A DNA stretch of 64,000 nt, taken from positions 61,978,152 through 62,042,151 of the forward strand of contig NC_083597.1 in the NCBI RefSeq assembly GCF_020882245.1. Reading direction: 5' to 3'. Of this stretch, positions 49,481 to 60,139 are shown piece after piece (position 1 is the stretch's first letter; every line of letters begins with the position of its first letter). A program made the translations under genes and the position numbers. A model generated the notes under the pieces. That model saw nothing but the letters and a program-made list of their open reading frames with translations, was not told the origin of the DNA and did no database searches. Source of the DNA: Rhopalosiphum padi. Lineage: Eukaryota; Arthropoda; Insecta; Hemiptera; Aphididae.

Positions 49481-49550
49481 GATCAACGAATCTATAGCTA
49501 TTGGGTCTGAAAATAATAAATACATATATTATTATCATTATCATTATATT

Positions 49551-49736
49551 ATGTCGTCGAAATATTTTAAGATGTGTGTTTTTTATCTCTTTTTCTTCTT
49601 TCTCGTCTTGTTCGTCCAGGCAATAGGAGAGTTTAAAAAGTTTCACTCGAACATCTCCGTGGGTTCAAAATTGATTATACCTATTGAACGGGTAGTTTCT
49701 CGAATTGTTCGGCAGTTTTCGAACAAACTACTATAA
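49551..49736 (+). CDS. Candidate first exon encoding a signal peptide
   Basis: The ATG at 49551 gives a 61-codon frame ending in TAA. Residues 1-8 (MSSKYFKM) are basic, residues 9-22 are strongly hydrophobic (CVFYLFFFFLVLFV) and are followed by Q-A, a plausible cleavage site. The mature part (IGEFKKFHSNISVGSKLIIP) is basic and hydrophilic. This is the textbook layout of a signal peptide or signal anchor. A donor-like CGG|GTAGTT occurs near the end (49691), so a longer spliced product is possible. The CpG island 49000-49480 just upstream would suit a promoter. An in-frame ORF extends 28 codons upstream without a better start. Candidates include a small secreted protein or the first exon of a secreted/membrane protein. 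Confidence 0.35.
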   Translation: MSSKYFKMCVFYLFFFFLVLFVQAIGEFKKFHSNISVGSKLIIPIERVVSRIVRQFSNKLL

Positions 49737-49739
49737 ACA

Positions 49740-52700
49740 AAAATAAAAACAGTGAACAAAATCGTAAAAATGAGCTTATTCTGTTAAAAACACATTCTGC
49801 AATGAGCTCCGATCATAATCGGGTTCAAATCCGATTTTTGCTCTGTTCCGTTTCGAAGTAATAATGTACGACTAATATAGTAATATGTATAATTTTATTG
49901 TCTCGCAGTGATCAAAAGAAAACAAAATAATGCAATGTACTGCCTATTACATAATATAAGAATCACTGATCGAACTGACATCGGTTAGTTGTTTTTCATT
50001 CAATATATATTTAAATAGGATACATTGCACATGTATTGATGTATTATGTAATGTAATACATTTTATTAAACATACGTAGATGTATATATATATATATATA
50101 TACGATAGAGAACTGTACATTCCGAAAATTGTTTTTTTGTAATTTTGTCCGCATTCTCCCGAACATATTTCTCTAGACCACTAATGAAATTACCATATTA
50201 TCGGTTAATTGGGAGAAACGTTACAGAATATTAATCTATAAGCAAATATAGTTATTACTAACATACACTAATCGACAACATTTTTGTGCAAATAGTACAT
50301 ACATTTTAATATTAAAACTAAATCTGCTTAATTTTTCAGTCACGAGGTAAAGCTTGAATTTTGCACACTAAAACGATTTACCATATTATACGCATGATAG
50401 AATTTCCTCCTCGTGAACAGTCCGAAAACAAAATATGTGTTGTAAACACTTTTAAGTGGAAACGTTGACTGAACATTTGAAATGCTCATCACAACGTTTT
50501 TACGGGGATCTGAGAAGTTGTTAAAAATTACACTTCGGTTAGTAGTTTTGCACTACGAGGTCAAAATTACATTCTCGTAAAATTATATACTAGCAAAACA
50601 CTCTAGCATGGTTAGTTCAAAAACAAAACGATCATATTATTTTATCTCGATTTTATTTCTCCGACGAAATGATACGGTTTCGTGTTATTTTTAATATTTA
50701 TTTATCAAATTACCCATATTTTAATCTATAGGATGAAAATATAAAAATAGCACTATGAGATATATAACTTTTATAAAACCCAGAAATGTTGTTTCATACA
50801 TGATTAATGTTTAATATATGTGTGTTATTCTGATTTATTTTAGTTTATATAAAATATATTCAATTGATACAGTTCTTAAGCTGAGAAAGTTGTAACAAGT
50901 AGGTAGATATTATTTATATTAAGTTTTGACATACCTTTGATACTCATATTAAAATTTATTTTGGTACATATAGTCCCCTTTTATACAGTTTTAAGTTCCT
51001 ATTATAATATCCTATGAAGTACTGATAAAACTAGACATCGATTTTGGTAAATTTAAGTTATTGATCGCGCGATTGACTAAAATAACGTAAATGTTTATAT
51101 AATATCTGCCCGTCATTAAAATAATATATACCTAATAAAATACTCACAGATATTGAGTATAATTTAATTTGATTTGCAATTGAACGAAATTGGCTTGGTA
51201 CCATACGCATATAGTTTACCATTAAAATATTCACTATCAACGTGTCCAAAAATGTAGACAGATGCATATTATACAATTTATGGGTCGTTTATTTTGAGTA
51301 CCTAATGAAGGTTCTCGATTTAAAAGAAATTTATTTTTATTTTCTACTCGTAAAAACTACCTTGAATTATATGACCATATTAATTAAATACATCAACGCT
51401 CAAATTTTTTTTTAAATAATTGTTTAAATTCATTGTGTGTACTGGAATGCCACCACTGAACAACTTCACCACTCATCACGCCTCTTAATTCCTTCCGTCA
51501 TCAAATTTCCTTATTTTATGCATTGTATATTATGTACAAGTTGTAAATGTTCATATTTTAAATAATTATATAAAAAAAAAACTTAACTGTATAATATAAT
51601 GTTACCTATACGTTAAATGTGATTTAAATATTCTACGACAGCAACACCCAATCCTGTAATCTTCGAAAATCAAGTATAATTATTTATGATAAACTCCGTA
51701 ACAACATTTATTTTATCTAAAACTCTAAACCATACGTAAACTCAAAAGTCTATAAATAATATTTTTAGTGTGGTAACATATTATTAGCATATTTTTTATG
51801 GACCCAAGTATTAACATTTAATAGTGCTAAATAAATATGCTTAAAGGTTTTTAATTAAAAATCCTTATGGTCTTAATATAAAATATAAATTTTTAAACTA
51901 TATACTTTGTTGACTCTATATACCTATATAATAATACAAAATGTCAAAACCGTTTCTAAACTGACGAGCATTTTGTATAGCAATTTTTATAAAAAAAATT
52001 AATTTACCACTCATAAAAAACGCATTAATTTTACATAAGTCTTCAAATGAGCTAACAAAAAACCTAAAATCGTTAACATAATAAAAAATAACTATACAGT
52101 ATAAAAAAAGAGTACTGATGTTACAATTGTAAATTTCTATAATCCAAATCTATATAAAGTCGATGTTACAATTAAATATAACCTTTATTATGTTTAAATT
52201 CATTTAAATATTATAATTTTATAATAAATTTAATTGAATTGTGAATAAAATAAATTTAAAAAAAAATTATATTTTATTATGATAATAATTCTTAACATTT
52301 CATATTGATCATTAAAATAAATGCCAACACACCATTAACTGTTGACATTGATTTCATAATAACAAATTATGAATAAATATTTCAAAAAAATGTAATTATG
52401 ATCGCTGATGGCCGCAACTGACTACAGCTGTCAACTGAGATGAGATAGAGCTGAATAAATAACATAATATTATATGTATTTTAAAACTAACGTTATTATT
52501 AAATAACTACATACAGAATTTTTTAGCAATATAGATTTTTTTTCAACTACTCGTTAATTTAATTTGTAATGTATTGAATTGGACGATTGGGAATTTTATA
52601 TTACGTATTATTTATTAATTTATATATCTTATCGTTTGTTTATCTTTTAATGTGTATAGGTACTCATTATTTAATATGAACAATAACTTGAAAATCATAC

Positions 52701-53220
52701 AGAACATCACTCAAATAAATTTCGTAACTTAATTTGACAATTAATAATCAAAAATAATGTTAACCGGCACCTAAAGTCCGTCGCCTGCATAGCTATAAAA
52801 TAAATCGACTATAGGTATACGAGTACAACTACCTACTACGAAGTATAAAAACAGAAATTTCATTCTAAAAAATCAATTAATATTTTAAAATAATAAAATT
52901 ATGATAAATATTGTTTCTGACTTTCCAAGAAATGTTAAATCAAATAAATTATTTATAATAAAATTATATTTACGAAAATTCCAATTGGAGCTGGTTGAAG
53001 TACGTTAGTTTTCATTAAATGGTGCAGAGTCAACCCACCATTTACAACACTTACATCAACACCGTCGTCTTCGTTCCACTTAGTCTGTGGTCATGATTTG
53101 AAGGAACGTCTAGCACATGTAACGTTTTGTTACGTTTTCCTGTCATGTTGTGTGTGTATATATATATGTATATTAAGTATAAGTTGAGAGACCAGGAAGG
53201 AGACGTTCGCAATTAAAACG
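49740..53220. other. AT-rich gene-free stretch
   Basis: A hairpin AATCGG-GTTCAAAT-CCGATT at 49818-49837 is noted under rejected items. The minus frame at 51058-51276 is unsupported. A TA run lies at 50083-50102. Nothing else recognisable. Confidence 0.6.
50083..50102. repeat. (TA)n microsatellite
   Basis: TA dinucleotide run after GTAGATG. Confidence 0.9.
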
Positions 53221-53229
53221 CTTCCAATT

Positions 53230-53429
53230 CAATGGCGTGAATAGAATGTATGTTGGTAATGTGACTATATTTGAGCCCTAATATCCAGGGCCCCCTCTGT
53301 CGGTCCAGGAAAACAAAAACAAAAGAACTCTTTCTAAAATACCAAGTTTTTTTTGTCATAAGAAACTGTTGATCCTTTCGGTTTTTTTTTTTTTTGCGTC
53401 TTTGCCGAATTTCTATATTTACGCCACTG
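53230..53429. mobile_element. hAT-type MITE (about 200 bp)
   Basis: The left end CAATGGCGTGAATAGAA (53230) matches the inverse complement of the right end TTCTATATTTACGCCACTG (53411-53429; inverse CAGTGGCGTAAATATAGAA) apart from a few substitutions. The interior carries GGGCCCCCTCTGTCGGTCCA and long T runs and cannot encode a transposase. No 8-bp target-site duplication was recognised. The ends resemble those of the element at 20015-20195, suggesting the same or a sister family. Confidence 0.65.
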
Positions 53430-53755
53430 TGTCTTACACGTATATAGGTGACTATATTATAAGATTAACATGTTGACAAATTATCGCCCAGTAAATAAAT
53501 AATTATACTATACGCTGCGCGAGGGCACCTATAAAGCGAGTCTATCGCCCGTAACTTCGATGGCTCACTTGTACATAAGTTATAGTATATGTATAAATGG
53601 CTTCACCTCGGGTTGAATTTCGGATGCGAAAATTGATGTTTTGTCTGTGACCGATCTCTTGTCGGGCCCGTCTGTATAATAATATGTTCCGATTGTTCGT
53701 CGAAATTATTTTTCTTCCGTTCAGACAACAACTGGGTGCAAGACCGATAACTCAC

Positions 53756-53929
53756 CACCGACGCCGTCGCGGCCAAATGTAAATTCGATACGTACGCGTG
53801 CGGAGAACTATCCATTATACGCGTTTTCGGACGGACGGTCGGCAGCCGGAAATCGGGTCGCGGGCCGCATTGCGGGTGATCGGCCGGAACTTCCGCTATA
53901 CAGAGTAACACACACACACACACAGACAT
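53756..53929 (-). CDS. Candidate first coding exon with signal-like N-terminus
   Basis: Minus-strand ATG at 53929 opens MSVCVCVLLCIAEVPADHPQ; the frame stays open for 108 codons to 53603. The N-terminus is hydrophobic (VCVCVLLCIA), partly because it lies in a TG repeat, so the signal-peptide look may be accidental. After codon 58 (...HLAATASV) there is a perfect donor GTGAGT (exon end 53756, GT at 53755-53754) inside the frame. Codons are G+C-rich and varied (PRPDFRLPTVRPK, SPHAYVSNLHLAA). With the CpG island upstream on the same strand this fits a first coding exon. No domain is recognised. The overlapping frame at 53808-54020 is treated as a shadow. Confidence 0.3.
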
Positions 53930-53941
53930 ATATATATATAC
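53908..53941. repeat. (CA)n-(TA)n microsatellite
   Basis: CA run of about nine units, GACA, then TA run. It overlaps the start of the candidate minus-strand exon. Confidence 0.95.
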
Positions 53942-54489
53942 AATCCGAGTAAATACATCTCATCGATATGGGGGAAATGTTGGAGCTGTTGAAGTGGAAA
54001 ACGTAAAAAATAGAATGCATTTGTATATATTTTTAAGGAGACGGACACGAAAGCCGACCCAACGTATGAGTCGCAATCCGGTCAGTCGTAGGTATAGTCA
54101 ACGTCGGGTTCTGCGCCAATAACCATGTGAATTGGTTTGCGCGATATTAAATGCGCGTACGTTATACGCTATTAAAATCGAAATAGTCGCACAACTCGCC
54201 GCTCGAGGGCGATCGATGTAACTATACGTCCGTTTCCGATGTGCCTTTGTCCGACCTTTGTCCGCGATATCTGATCACCAATCGTCAACGTTATTGCAAT
54301 ACATATATACTTAAATACACACATTTACCGTCATTTCCATTCGATCGGTATACGAACACTCGCCCAACGTCCGACAGCGATTGTTATCGTCGATAGGTCG
54401 TCGTAGGTTGGTAGCGTATCATACGCGCATAATATATTACATGGATCCAATCGACGTGATTTTGTTTTCAACACGAAACTCGATTAATT

Positions 54490-57110
54490 TTATAACGCTA
54501 CTCTTTCCGTTAAATTATATTTATTCGATTCAGTAGAAAATAAATTCTCTGAAATAAACAATTCTTTTTTTTTCATATTATATAAAAACTAAAAAATATA
54601 TTTCACATAGACTGCTTTGTCATATTATAAACTGTATTTTGTCATCAAGAAATTATGAATAAGTTTTATTACTATTTTTTGATTAAAAATATTTTTAACT
54701 GCTTAGAGTTAGTAGAAAACTACTATATTATGCAACGTACGAGTACATCAACCTTTTTATTATTTATTCGAGTATTTAAATTTTCACAGAATAAACATAT
54801 TTTTTTATTTAAAGCCGGTGACTCAAATTATAAATTAGTAACACTACATGATTTAGTTTTATTTTTATTCAATTTTTCCAAATAAACATAAAAATAACTT
54901 ATTAATATTATTTTATAATAATTATTATCAATAGTTCGATTATATGCTGTTATATTTATTAACTTTTCTTATTAATATATATCGATAATTTAAAAAAATA
55001 TATGTATTATTGTATTAAGTAGCACATCCGCCACTAAAACTAAATTACATTTAGCGTGTAATAGAACTTATACAGCAATAATATTATAAATAATCTGCAT
55101 GATAAACATTTTAAATTTATTATATTTGAATTTAAATTATTCATGTTTCTGCATATTGTTATATATTTAATATTTTAAATAAATGAAAAAATAAGGGACG
55201 CCCGTAAACAATATAACTATGTAACGTCGTACTTAACGTCGGATACACTTAGTGTTTAAAATATTATTTGAAATATGATAATATAACAAAATTGATCACT
55301 GAGCGAAAAAACAATTAAACGTGCTTTACACGTCATGTATCGGGATGTATAATTATACTGTTGTTACAGCTAGCTAAGCGGAATTTCACAAGCACACTTC
55401 TTGAAGATAACGTTTTTAAATATATTTCCTTTATTATCGGGTTGTCTAAATGTCGTAGGATTCAAAAATAGGTCGTCATTAAAATAAGCGCAGAGAATGA
55501 CACTATATATATGATTTATTTGTTCTCGTTTATACAATACAATTTTTGTCAGTTTACATAAACCATATTCATTTATAAAGTTCCATAATAAATTTATATT
55601 AACGAAAAAAAACAATGATTTGACGAATATTTGTTGATATTATTTTTATTTTAATGTGATTTTATTGTTGTTTTTAACTAAGCTTAGTCTGTGCATAATG
55701 ATTAGGATCTAACGGCATGCAGTTAGTGGAATGAGTCACTAGTTATCCGTTAAAGTATTAACTACTCTTGACAAAGTTTAACTCGGCACTAAGAAGCAAC
55801 TAACCATTCTACTGCGCCATTTTAAAATCTACCTAAATTAAATTTTTGTTTTGTTTGATGCTAAGGAAAACAATTTATATTATTATATTATGTAAATTCA
55901 TGTTATTATTTTACCACCTTTACTCATTCAAATTCTCATAAAGGCTATACTTTTATTTAAAAAAATAATAATATAAAGTTTATTAAAAAACAACAGTTTG
56001 AAAATATTATATGCAAATTACAAAAACCTAAGTACAATTATATATTTTATAAGTAATTTAATTTCCATATATAATTGAAGTATCTCACCGTAAGCATAAT
56101 ATAATACATTTTGACATTTATTCTACATTTCTTATCTTATGTGGAATTATCCACCACATACTAAATTGTATCATTATAATAACATTTTACAAATTTAAAA
56201 ACATTTAAACTGAATTGTGATATTAGCTTATAACTTACACGTCATAATATGAAGTAAATGATATAGTATATACACTAAAGTTTAAACCTTCCTAAATTAA
56301 AAATATATACATAATGTAATAATCAAATGTATTCGGAGTATTACATAAACGTGACAAAGAACAAAATTTGAAACATGTAACATTTATGAAGCCTTAAAAA
56401 ATATGTTTTCTCTTGTAATCCATAGGGAAATGTTTTTCGTTTGTATAGTATTTCTGCAGTTATTTTAGTTTTCTTAACAGTGATGTAAGTCCATTCATAT
56501 TCATTTCAAGTCACCCGAATTTTTTAAAACGCTAGTTGGCCTAGGTTAGGCATTACATTATTGTTCTTATTATTTTATGATTCAATCATTAACTTTTTCG
56601 TAAACCAATATATTTTGTTGCATAGTTTACAGTACCATACACAATACGCCACCTTAAAAATTATTATTTTTGTTTAAATTTATGCATCTCAATTTTATTT
56701 TATGTTATATTCAATTCATCTTAATATTAAATACAACCAATAATGACCATGATTGAAAAAACTATAATAACAACATTAATTATTATTCATTAATAAATAA
56801 TTAATATATTAATTTCTATTACAATACAAAATACCAATTAAAATTATTTTTCTAATGAAAATATGATACTGCAGTATGCCATGCTTAAAATACTTTTAAA
56901 TATAATATATATGCACAATTTCAGATCTCGTAATGTCGTGAGTCTTAAAAAATTAAATTATTCTAGTATACTATTTTGACACATTGTTTATGTCAACTTC
57001 CATAACATTATACAATTTTGACTACCCAGATAATACAATTAAAATTATTAAACATTCATGTAAAATATATATTTTTTTATTACGTACATTCCATTTATAT
57101 ATTCAAATGT
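54490..57110. other. AT-rich gene-free stretch
   Basis: Frames at 54655-54885 (plus) and 55370-55615 (minus) consist largely of Phe/Leu/Ile/Asn/Tyr codons and are unsupported. The patch 55690-55830 (AGTTAGTGGAATGAGTCACT, AGTTATCCGTTAAAGTATTAACTAC) has a repetitive TTA-ACTA character that recalls hAT interior repeats, without clear ends. Confidence 0.55.
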
Positions 57111-57119
57111 ATTAATTTT

Positions 57120-57560
57120 TATTTTAGATTTTGAGCAGAGCTATTAATATATTGATTTTAAAATGATGTATGTTTTTTTTTCTATTTGTTATTGACCCAA
57201 AAGGATAATAAAAATTCTTCAATCTTCAACTTTGTGGGTGATTTTTGGTAACAAATTGAATTTAGTTGGTACTTTGGGGGATCAAAAATAAAAAATATTT
57301 GTAACTTTTCTTAGTAATCGGGAAAACAAAAATATGATAGAAAAACAATAATGTTTACGCTAAACTAATTTTTAAAGTAAAATTAAATATGAAATCAGTT
57401 TTTTCATAATTCAAAAACGGATAACCGTAGTAACTTTAAATTTTAATCAAGTGTTTATAGTTTATATTATCATTTACTATACATGGTATAATTTACAAAA
57501 ATGTTGACTCTCTTTGAGCTATTTATAGACAATTGGATAGTTTGTACGAAAAAGTACTCA
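57120..57560. repeat. Probable interspersed aphid-type repeat
   Basis: TTTTGAGCAGAGCTATTAAT, ATTGATTTTAAAATGATGTA, TGGGTGATTTTTGGTAACAA, ATTTAGTTGGTACTTTGGGG, then ACGGATAACCGTAGTAACTT and TTGACTCTCTTTGAGCTATT match, from memory, a dispersed non-coding repeat of aphid genomes. There is no second copy in the window, so the call depends on recollection. No coding capacity. Confidence 0.35.
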
Positions 57561-58559
57561 ATTCAAAAATTTGCTCTTTTTTAGGAGACCTTTTAACTTT
57601 CTGTCTCATTAATATTTTAAATTGTTAGAGTTTATATTCATAACGATGTTTAGCATATTTATTATTATTTTTCTATTCAATATATTTAATTTTTAATTCA
57701 TTTTTATAAATACTAATGAATTATGATCTATTCTATTCTATATACCTTATAAGAGTTACCCTCATACCTAAAATCTTATAGTATACCTTTTAAGGGTTTA
57801 ATCCATTCTCAACATGACCTAACCTACTGAATGTTTGTTTATAGAAGTTATGCCCTTTGGAATAAAACACAATATTATTAGAACTACTTATTTAGTTACT
57901 AGAAAACTATGGACAAACGAATATTATTTTTATCAATTTGATTTATATCTAAAATTAAAAATTAATAACACACTATTTAATAAAATATATCTGTTTATAA
58001 CATTTCTAGAACTATAACACTTTATAGTAAATTAAATAAATCAATAAGCTTATAAATTAAAAATACATTTATTTTGATTAATCAGCTTGATAAAAATATT
58101 ATCAGCTTTATATTATTAAAAAAATAAATTATATACCTACTTTGGTAAAAAAAAAATACATTTTAAAAACTAATAGTTATTAGTATTCTACAAATTAAAA
58201 TATAACTACAGAATAATTAGAAGAAATATTCATACAAAAAAAACATTAACAATACTAATATAATATTCTTTAAATATTTATAAAATTTAACTCGAAAAAT
58301 AATAAAACTTAAAACTGTAATAGTAAAAAAAAATTTATATAATAAAAACATTCATAAGAACTCAATCAGATCCTTAATCTGAAATAAGTTAATCAGTGAA
58401 ATATCTCCCTTTGTCTTAAAATGTTGGTAATATTAATAAAAGAATGAAGTTTTATACTCAGTTATTCAAAGTAATAACTGATAGTATAAGAGATCTTTTT
58501 TTTTAATTTTTCATAATTCATAAGCAATTGGTAAAATTACATCATTCATTGTTTAATTA

Positions 58560-60130
58560 ATTTTGGTACAAGACAAATTCAACCTTTTAAAAATATCATT
58601 ATCCTTGAATGAAGTTTTGTAGAAATCATTTTACTTCTTAAAATACAAATCTCTTTGCAAATGTATTTTTCTTCTTCATTTTATCCTTTTTTTTTAAAAG
58701 ACTGAAAATCATAAAAGTTGCACCATTAATGTGTGATCAGAGACCACCTAAGGATAATTTATGAAGATGGGTACTGTTTTCGAACTTTTTCAATCCTGGC
58801 ATGATCAGAATCGTATTTCATTCTGATATATCCAGGTAATTTATGATTAATTACTAAAATAGATTCATACTTCCCTAAAAATCAAAGACACATAACCATA
58901 ATTATGCTATTTTTGTTCTGACCTCCACAGCAATCACTATACACCATTACGTGATTTATTTCAGCTAAAATTTTACCTACAAAGTTATATAAACATAGAT
59001 CTATTTCATTAGCCTCTATTTCAGCTAAATGCTTACTCCGCATATAACGGAATGCAGCTGAAGAAAGAATATTATGTATTATTAAATTACACGTCCATAG
59101 TTATAGTTTATAAAATACAACTGACGACTCTAAAGTTGGTATTGGGAGGCATTGCTAAAAGTCAAATGCTAACACACATATATTTGTTGAAGTAATTGAT
59201 GAGTTATATTTAAATTATAAACCTCTTATGCATTATTATGATGTTCATATTTTTCAACAAGCCGTTACATTTTTTATTCTTCATTGAGGTGATTTGAAAG
59301 TTGCATTTTAATTCGATCAGTCTGACACGTATTTCTTTTTGTTTTTAACCTTAAAACCAGATTCTATACAATTTTTCTTTTAGAATATTCTATTTGCTGG
59401 TTGTTCAACAAAACTTTTCTAGTCGTCATATGCAAATTATAGTATGAAGTAGGTAATAATAAGAGCCTAATATTTTTTAGCCATCTCCTTCCGACAAATG
59501 ACAATAGTGGTTTTCATAACTTGGAAGCTTCTTTTATATGTTTTTAAACTAATTATACATCCTTAACACTTTTAATTTTTTGGTTCTCCACGTCCTCTTT
59601 TATCTGGTATAAAAAAAAAATGGTCTCATTGGCTGAAGAGTAAAATTTTTGTATGCATAAATTCCTCAAAAATATTGTGGTATCGTCAAATATTTTGAAG
59701 AAACATCCCTGGCAAACGGATTCCAAACTAATTTCTTTAGGCAAAAAAAATTATGAAAATGATTTTTATTCTTTACTTTTCTGGATTATTTATTTGTCTT
59801 CTAGTGTTTTTTTTTTCATTAAAATAAATGTAATATACCCTAAAATGTATGAAATTTTTCTCTCATAGCTGTTCGTTGACTAATATATACAATAACTTTT
59901 CTTTCAAGTTGTCATCTTATTTTAGAGATACATTTCGCTCTATAATCAGATAACGACACAGAACATCTAAATTTTACAGTTTTTCCTTTATTATTTATAT
60001 ATTCTGAACCACCGTTTCTATTATCTTTTCGATACTATCTATATTTTACAGTATCACATTATCACATTTTATGCTTATTCTTGTTTTTCTCTTCTTAGTT
60101 ATTATCACTTTTAGGAGTCCACGAAATCAT
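58560..60130 (-). pseudogene. Decayed transposase-like gene (GQNKN family)
   Basis: Minus-strand translation, with several frameshifts and stops, gives ordered blocks. PKEISLESVCQGCFFKIFDD and IFLRNLCIQKF lie at about 59740-59640, SRQLYFINYNYGR at about 59130-59085, and ANEIDLCLYNFV at about 59010-58975. VMVYSDCCGGQNKNSIIMVM lies at about 58955-58895, followed by INHKLPGYIRMKYDSDHARIEKVRK to about 58775. This order (VCK-FFL, YY-RQLY--N, RG-NEI-SCLY, SD-C-GQNKN, INHKF---GH----D-DHA-IEK) is that of a large transposable-element-derived family abundant in aphids and other invertebrates, recalled as annotated DUF7869-like. The C-GQNKN Asp is plausibly catalytic. At least five stops and multiple frame changes make it a pseudogene. 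Ends and TIRs were not identified. Confidence 0.65.
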
Positions 60131-60139
60131 ACTAAGATT

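Larger units (their letters stand above)
53600..54480. promoter_or_regulatory. CpG-rich island, largest in the window
   Basis: Nearly 900 bp with dense CpG (GTCGGCAGCCGGAAATCGGG, CGCGGGCCGCATTGCGGG, CTCGCCGCTCGAGGGCGATCG). It spans the candidate minus-strand exon at 53756-53929 and about 500 bp upstream of it. Promoter/5' UTR role inferred. Confidence 0.4.

Noticed and set aside
49818..49837. GGTTCAAATCC resembling a tRNA/SINE B box
   Set aside because: The flanking bases pair as AATCGG/CCGATT around an 8-nt loop, which does not fit a T-arm. No A box, anticodon arm or acceptor stem can be drawn upstream.
59653..59868. Plus-strand 71-codon frame
   Set aside because: It is the antisense of the transposase-like relic on the minus strand.
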